Shown piece by piece: positions 6,207 to 10,431 of a DNA stretch of 10,431 bases. A model generated the notes under the pieces. That model ran no database searches. It was not told the DNA's origin and was given only the letters and a program-made list of their open reading frames with translations. A program made the translations under genes and the position numbers. The DNA lies in NCBI GenBank assembly GCA_913057845.1, contig CAJXPC010000035.1:1-10431 (forward strand), read 5' to 3'. The stretch's first letter is position 1. Each line of letters starts with the position of its first letter. The DNA comes from an uncultured Pseudomonadota bacterium. GTDB taxonomy: Bacteria > Pseudomonadota > Gammaproteobacteria > Burkholderiales > Eutrophovitaceae.

Positions 6207-8246
6207 ATGAAAAAATCAATTTCCCCACCTTCGCCTAAGAAAACTTCTTACACGTACTCGTTACATGGTGAAGTACGCAGTGATCCTTACCGCTGGGTAC
6301 ATAAGAAAAAATCCAAGGAAGTTAGGGCTTATCTAGAGGCCGAAAACCGTTATGCCGAGGAGATGATGAAGCCCAGTCGTGATTTGCAGAAACGATTATT
6401 TTGCGAGTTTCTAAGTCGTATTAATGAAAATGACGAAAGTGTTCCTTATCAAATAGAAGGTTTTCTGTATTTCTCTAAAACGAAAAAAGGTAAGCAATAT
6501 CCAATTTTGTATAGAAAAAAAAATGCTGCAACTCGACCAAATGCGGTTCTTGATTTAAATGTTCTGTCCAAGGGGCGATCCTATGCGAGTCTGGGTAATG
6601 TTGAAATCAAACCGGGGTCAACGCACTTAGCGTATTCGATAGACTTTACGGGTTTTCGAGATTTTGAGTTACGACTCCGATCGATGAGTGGTAAGGAAGA
6701 GATAACGCTTTATCATAATCGAGTACGTTCTTTTGCGTGGGCAAATGATGGGAGATATCTGTTTGTCGTTTTGGAGGATCGGGCGAAACGACCCTTCCAG
6801 GTTTGGCGTAGAGACATAGAAACTGACAAGACGTCGTTTATTTATGAGGAGAAGGATCCTCTTTTTTCTTTGTCAGTTGCACGCTCGCGGAGCGGTAAGT
6901 ATTTATTTATTCACTCATCGAGTAGCACGACGAGTGAGGTTTTATATATTCCTGGGGATGAGCCTTTAAAAGGAGCGCGGGTTTTTGCTAAGCGCAGATC
7001 ATGCCATGAGTACTATGTAGAGCATGGTGAGGCTGGGTTTTTCGTTCTAACTAATAAACAGGCAAAAAATTTTCGAGTAATGTTTGTTAGGGAGGAGGCT
7101 ACCCAAGAGAAGTTCTGGGGGGACGTTATTCCGCATCAAGAGGATTTGGTCATTGACGATATTGATGTCTTTAAAAGTCATATGGTCGTTGAGGAGAGGT
7201 TTCAAGGTTTTTCGCGCCTTCGAGTTGTCGACCTTAAAACTTTTTCGAGTCAAGAGATCCCATTACCCGAACACTTATGTTCCGTTTCTGGCTATCACAA
7301 TGAGGAGTATGACTGTGACGAGTATTTGTTCGAATATGAGTCCTATGTTTCTCCCGAATCAGTGTACGCCTACCACTTTGATTCTAGAAAAACCACATTG
7401 CTCAAGCAAGATATTGTTAAACAAGGTTACCTGCAATCTCAATATGCCACTGAACTGATTGAGGTTCTGCTTGAGGATGGTTCGGTTGTGCCTGTTACGA
7501 TTGTGTATAAGCGGGCCATGCGCGGTGAACACTTAAGCTCAATGGTACTCACAGCGTATGGCGCATATGGTATTCCTAATGATCCTTACTTTAGCTCAAC
7601 CAGGTTATCGTTATTAGATCGGGGTGTTATTTTTGCAACTGCTCATGTTCGTGGGGGAGGAGAGCGAGGAGAGGCTTGGCATGATCAGGGAAAAATGTTG
7701 CTTAAGCGACATAGTTTCACTGATTTTATTGCTTGTGCGAAACATTTAATTGCTGCTGGCTATACTGGTCCGGATAGATTGGTAATACAAGGAGGTAGCG
7801 CAGGTGGCTTGTTGGTCGCAGCGGTAACCAACATGGCGCCAGAATTGTTTTGTGGGGTGCTGGCAGATGTGCCATTCGTCGATGTGGTCAACACAATGCT
7901 GGATGAGACGTTGCCTCTTACGATCGGAGAGTTTGAGGAGTGGGGTAATCCAAAGTTGAAGCCTTACTACAAATACATCAATTCGTACTCACCTTATGAC
8001 AATATTGTGCCTCAAAACTATCCCGCCATGCTTGTACAAACGTCTCTAAACGATAGCCAAGTCATGTATTGGGAACCAGTAAAGTACGTTGCTCGTTTGC
8101 GCGAGCTAAAAACTGATGAAAGACCACTGCTTCTCAACGTAAATATGGATGCTGGGCATGGTGGCGCCTCCGGTCGTTATGATTTTTTAAGAGAGATGGC
8201 GTTTGAGTACGCCTTCATTCTTGGTGTTTTGGGGTTGGAGACCTAG
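6207..8246 (+). CDS. ptrB: Oligopeptidase B (S9A prolyl oligopeptidase family)
   Basis: Cytosolic serine peptidase that cleaves short peptides after Arg or Lys. The 679 residues match the usual length. An N-terminal beta-propeller part begins HGEVRSDPYRWV, with AENRYAEEMM and the INENDESVPYQIEGFLYFSKTKKG stretch typical of the family, and is followed by the alpha/beta-hydrolase domain. The catalytic triad is visible: S531 in GGSAGG, D616 in SLNDSQV and H651 in DAGHGG. These sit one residue off the enterobacterial numbering (532/617/652). The acidic pair E575/E577 in PLTIGEFEEWGNP matches the glutamates (576/578) known to set preference for basic P1 residues, so this is oligopeptidase B rather than a prolyl-specific enzyme. 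There is no signal peptide. The ATG at 6207 has a weak ribosome site. The gene is divergent from the DUF3460-like gene, and ltaE follows after 83 nt. Confidence 0.95.
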   Translation: MKKSISPPSPKKTSYTYSLHGEVRSDPYRWVHKKKSKEVRAYLEAENRYAEEMMKPSRDLQKRLFCEFLSRINENDESVPYQIEGFLYFSKTKKGKQYPILYRKKNAATRPNAVLDLNVLSKGRSYASLGNVEIKPGSTHLAYSIDFTGFRDFELRLRSMSGKEEITLYHNRVRSFAWANDGRYLFVVLEDRAKRPFQVWRRDIETDKTSFIYEEKDPLFSLSVARSRSGKYLFIHSSSSTTSEVLYIPGDEPLKGARVFAKRRSCHEYYVEHGEAGFFVLTNKQAKNFRVMFVREEATQEKFWGDVIPHQEDLVIDDIDVFKSHMVVEERFQGFSRLRVVDLKTFSSQEIPLPEHLCSVSGYHNEEYDCDEYLFEYESYVSPESVYAYHFDSRKTTLLKQDIVKQGYLQSQYATELIEVLLEDGSVVPVTIVYKRAMRGEHLSSMVLTAYGAYGIPNDPYFSSTRLSLLDRGVIFATAHVRGGGERGEAWHDQGKMLLKRHSFTDFIACAKHLIAAGYTGPDRLVIQGGSAGGLLVAAVTNMAPELFCGVLADVPFVDVVNTMLDETLPLTIGEFEEWGNPKLKPYYKYINSYSPYDNIVPQNYPAMLVQTSLNDSQVMYWEPVKYVARLRELKTDERPLLLNVNMDAGHGGASGRYDFLREMAFEYAFILGVLGLET

Positions 8247-8329
8247 ATTTCCTTCAATATTTATGATTAAAGCCTTACTATTGTTTTTTTGAATTTTAAT
8301 TCGATCATGAAAAAAATATTCCTTAGTGT

Positions 8330-9355
8330 ATGAGCATCCTAGAACGCAAGATTGATTTTCGAAGCGACACAGTCACCAAACCCACTCTTGAGATGCGTGC
8401 AGCGATGGCGTCTGCAGAAGTTGGTGACGATGTGTACGGCGAGGACCCCACGGTAAACGAACTGGAATCTCTGGCTTCTCAGATGAGCGGTAAGGAATCC
8501 TCAATTTTTGTGGCAAGTGGCACTCAAAGCAATTTGCTCGCACTTTTGGTTCATTGCGAGCGTGGCGACGAGTATATCGTCGGCCAACAAGGGCATACCT
8601 ATAAGTATGAGGGTGGAGGTGCGGCGGTGCTAGGTAGCATTCAGCCTCAACCATTGGACTACGAAAAAGATGGCACGTTGGATTTGGGTGCGGTAGAGGC
8701 CGCGATCAAGCCCGACGACCCACATTTTGCTCGTACCAGGCTACTGTGTTTAGAAAATACGCAAGCAGGCCAACCTCTCCCCATTAAATATTTGGACAGC
8801 GCCAGGAGTTTTTGCAATCGTACTGGTTTGTCACTTCATCTAGACGGCGCGCGATTATTTAATGCAAGCGTTGGTCTTGGTGTTGACGTGACCGTGATCA
8901 CGCAATTTTTTGATACGGTATCGATCTGTCTCTCTAAGGGATTAGGGGCACCAGTTGGTTCGGTCTTATGCGGCCCTGCAGAACTGATTCGCAAGGCTAG
9001 ACGATGGCGCAAGGTGCTGGGTGGCGGTATGCGGCAAGCCGGTATTCTTGCTGCGGCAGGCATTTATGCATTGGAGCACCATCTGGAAAGATTGGATGCA
9101 GATCATGCAAGAGCGCGATTATTATTTGATCAATTACTGAACCTTAATCACCCGAGAATTAAGGTGTTAGGGGTTCACACCAATATGGTGTTTATCTCGT
9201 TCGATGAGGTGGATGTGGCCAGTATCGCGACTAACCTTAGCGCTAAAAACATTCTCATGACTCCTGGGCAAACGGTGCGGTTGGTGACTCACCTTGATTT
9301 GAATGATGAGGATGTCGATATTTTCGTGACTGAGTTAGGCGCAGCATTACAATAA
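8330..9355 (+). CDS. ltaE: Low-specificity L-threonine aldolase
   Basis: PLP-dependent enzyme that cleaves L-threonine or L-allo-threonine to glycine and acetaldehyde in the cytosol. The 341 residues are close to E. coli LtaE. Family signatures: [11 protein letters not shown] (9-19), [15 protein letters not shown], the SGTQSN phosphate-binding turn, H89 in [10 protein letters not shown] (stacking or substrate histidine), D172 and R175 in [11 protein letters not shown] (D172 contacts the PLP ring nitrogen), and K203 in [11 protein letters not shown] (Schiff-base lysine). The next conserved block is [17 protein letters not shown]. All catalytic residues expected for the fold-type I aldolase are intact. 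The ATG at 8330 has no clear Shine-Dalgarno. The nearby ATG at 8305 is out of frame. The 83-nt AT-rich gap after ptrB leaves room for its own promoter. It converges on the DsbA-like gene, with 20 nt between stops. Confidence 0.95.
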   Translation: MSILERKIDFRSDTVTKPTLEMRAAMASAEVGDDVYGEDPTVNELESLASQMSGKESSIFVASGTQSNLLALLVHCERGDEYIVGQQGHTYKYEGGGAAVLGSIQPQPLDYEKDGTLDLGAVEAAIKPDDPHFARTRLLCLENTQAGQPLPIKYLDSARSFCNRTGLSLHLDGARLFNASVGLGVDVTVITQFFDTVSICLSKGLGAPVGSVLCGPAELIRKARRWRKVLGGGMRQAGILAAAGIYALEHHLERLDADHARARLLFDQLLNLNHPRIKVLGVHTNMVFISFDEVDVASIATNLSAKNILMTPGQTVRLVTHLDLNDEDVDIFVTELGAALQ

Positions 9356-9375
9356 ATTGACTGTCCATCTTTGAT

Positions 9376-10023
9376 TTAATGTTGTTGAAGGGACTGTTCT
9401 ATTGCCTTGGCTATGGCTTCTGGGGGCTGAGCCCCGGATAAGCCAATAGATTTATTGATGATGAAGAATGGAACACCTTGGATACCAAGGCGCGTTGACT
9501 CCTGTATGTCTTCTTCGATTTTTTCCATAAAAAGACCATCATTTAGGACAGAGTCAACAGTAGTCTCATTAAGGTCAATATCAGTCGCAAGCGCAATAAT
9601 GTTATCTCTATTGGTTAGATCTACCCCATCAATAAAAAATGCTTTGAAAAGACTCTCAACAAAATCGTGATCTCGTTGAACCATTTCTGCTGCATAGACT
9701 AGGGCATGCAGGATGCTGGAATTTGGCTGGGTCTCGATTTTGTTAAAGTTTAGTTCTAACCCAATCTCATGACCAGACCGTTTGACTCGATCATAAACCA
9801 TTGCTGCACGCTCCGTGCCTCCAAACTTAGTGGAGGTGTATTCGGAACGTGAGATTCCGATGGAAGGTAGTTGTGGGTTCAATTGAAACGACCGCCAGTT
9901 AATTTTTATATTTTTGGCGCCCTCATGTTCTCGTGTGAGTTGCGATAGCGCTGCTTCTAGATTTCTTTTGCCAATGAAACACCAAGGGCAGACCACATCG
10001 GAGAATATTTCAATTGAGACCAT
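9376..10023 (-). CDS. DsbA-family (FrnE-like) thiol oxidoreductase
   Basis: Thioredoxin-fold protein with the helical insert of the DsbA/FrnE group; 215 residues. The active site is C12-P-W-C15 in the characteristic IEIFSDVVCPWCFIGKRNLE, and the cis-proline loop is GVPFFIIN (P185). Unlike true DsbA there is no signal peptide, so it should act in the cytosol, as FrnE-type proteins do in disulfide chemistry or stress. The family also includes enzymes annotated as 2-hydroxychromene-2-carboxylate isomerase, but the CPWC pair favours a redox role. The ATG at 10023 lacks a clear Shine-Dalgarno. It sits 31 nt downstream of the di-haem oxidoreductase fragment on the same strand and may be co-transcribed with it. 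Substrate unknown. Confidence 0.92.
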   Translation of the reverse strand: MVSIEIFSDVVCPWCFIGKRNLEAALSQLTREHEGAKNIKINWRSFQLNPQLPSIGISRSEYTSTKFGGTERAAMVYDRVKRSGHEIGLELNFNKIETQPNSSILHALVYAAEMVQRDHDFVESLFKAFFIDGVDLTNRDNIIALATDIDLNETTVDSVLNDGLFMEKIEEDIQESTRLGIQGVPFFIINKSIGLSGAQPPEAIAKAIEQSLQQH

Positions 10024-10054
10024 ATCAATAACTGTTTATAAAATTTAAATTAGA

Positions 10055-10383
10055 TTAAAGGTTCTTGATGAAGGATTGTAACAATGTTTTGTGTTCGGGC
10101 TTAAGCAATAAATAATTATCTCTTGCCGAGATTGCTTCGCCTTCGTGCCATAAAATAGCCTCTTCTATGGTCTTTGCCCGCCCGTCATGAAGTAACGAGC
10201 CTCCGGACTTCAAATGCTCCCCAATGCCTATTAAAGGGGATGTTCGCCAGTCCTCGGGTTGGGCTTGAAATTCCTTAAGCCCATCGCTTAAGCCGCTACC
10301 CATATCGTGAAGTAGGAGGTCTGTGTACAAGATGACGGTATGAGTGTGTTCGCTATTCGTTGATGTAGCGGTAAGGTCGGTAC
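10055..10383 (-). CDS. Di-haem oxidoreductase (DUF1111/DHOR, 'thiol oxidoreductase') C-terminal fragment
   Basis: C-terminal ~109 residues of a periplasmic di-haem cytochrome c peroxidase/MauG-related protein of the DUF1111 (DHOR) family. Full-length members are roughly 400-500 residues, so most of the gene, including the CxxCH haem sites, is missing. The fragment shows the family's closing blocks: LYTDLLLHDMGSGLSDG, then WRTSPLIGIG, LLHDGRAKTIEEAILWHEGEA and a terminal helix. A TTG at 10328-10330 (minus strand) can be mistaken for a start, but it is the Leu of LYTDLLLHDMG. The frame stays open for 17 further codons up to 10383, where Nextera adapter begins. The truncation is therefore an assembly end and not a pseudogene. 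The 31-nt gap to the DsbA-like gene suggests one transcript. Confidence 0.85.
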
Positions 10384-10431
10384 CTGTCTCTTATACACAT
10401 CTCCGAGCCCACGAGACCTCTCTACATCTCG
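10384..10431. other. Illumina Nextera adapter read-through (non-biological)
   Basis: Positions 10384-10402 are the exact 19-bp Tn5 mosaic end CTGTCTCTTATACACATCT. Positions 10403-10417 are the Nextera read-2/P7 linker CCGAGCCCACGAGAC. Positions 10418-10425 are an 8-nt i7 index, CTCTCTAC, which I recognise as N707. Positions 10426-10431 (ATCTCG) begin the P7 flow-cell sequence. This is library adapter left on the contig end, not genomic DNA. Confidence 0.98.

Noticed and set aside
7084..7458. 124-residue plus-strand ORF within ptrB
   Set aside because: It is out of frame inside an intact oligopeptidase B with all catalytic residues; there is no sign of a frameshift or overlapping gene.
8255..8290. 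Intrinsic terminator after ptrB (T7 run at 8284-8290)
   Set aside because: The only stem found is a 5-bp A/T-rich pairing (CAATA/TATTG) with a 19-nt loop, which is too unstable.
8373..8654. 93-residue minus-strand ORF within ltaE
   Set aside because: It is the shadow of conserved threonine aldolase sequence; the His/Arg/Pro-rich translation is an antisense artefact.
1..10383. A new multi-gene defence, mobile or biosynthetic system
   Set aside because: Every sizeable gene falls into a known family, with no nuclease, integrase, toxin, reverse transcriptase, repeat array or synthase, and the gene order looks like ordinary chromosome.
10384..10402. Tn5 mosaic end as evidence of a natural transposon
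   Set aside because: It is followed directly by the Nextera linker, an index and P7 bases, so it comes from library preparation.

Overview
The window is an ordinary chromosomal stretch of a moderately AT-rich proteobacterium. It has dense short-gapped genes, no mobile elements, no tRNA or rRNA, no CRISPR array and no defence genes that I can see. The EmrAB-type pump, oligopeptidase B, low-specificity threonine aldolase and FrnE-type DsbA protein all fit Proteobacteria. A small DUF3460-like protein is, as far as I recall, typical of Burkholderiales/Betaproteobacteria. That makes a low-GC member of that group, or a related gammaproteobacterial lineage, the best guess. I cannot name a species.

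Layout, left to right. (1) Positions 1-3243, plus strand: the 3' part of an emrA-like membrane fusion protein, an emrB-like 14-helix MFS pump, and a CitE/HpcH-type CoA-ester lyase. The gaps are 29 and 36 nt, so they look like one transcription unit. (2) Positions 3267-5071, minus strand: an MsnO8/YhbW-type luciferase-like flavin oxidoreductase and an exported fasciclin (FAS1) protein. They are separated by about 185 nt that hold a perfect 13-bp hairpin. (3) Positions 5072-5387: an AT-rich divergent intergenic region. (4) Positions 5388-5816, plus: a VOC-family metal protein. (5) Positions 5939-6124, minus: a 61-residue DUF3460-like protein. It is divergent from oligopeptidase B (6207-8246, plus), which is followed by L-threonine aldolase (8330-9355, plus). 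(6) Positions 9376-10383, minus: a FrnE-like DsbA oxidoreductase preceded by the C-terminal part of a di-haem (DUF1111/DHOR) oxidoreductase.

Apart from the efflux operon and the possible redox pair at the right end, the genes look like independent metabolic or housekeeping functions. They do not look like parts of one new system.

The last 48 bases (10384-10431) are not biological. They match the Illumina Nextera read-through adapter: Tn5 mosaic end, P7-side linker, an 8-nt i7 index and the start of P7. The contig therefore ends in untrimmed adapter, and the di-haem oxidoreductase gene is cut by the assembly rather than by evolution. The left edge also cuts a gene (emrA).
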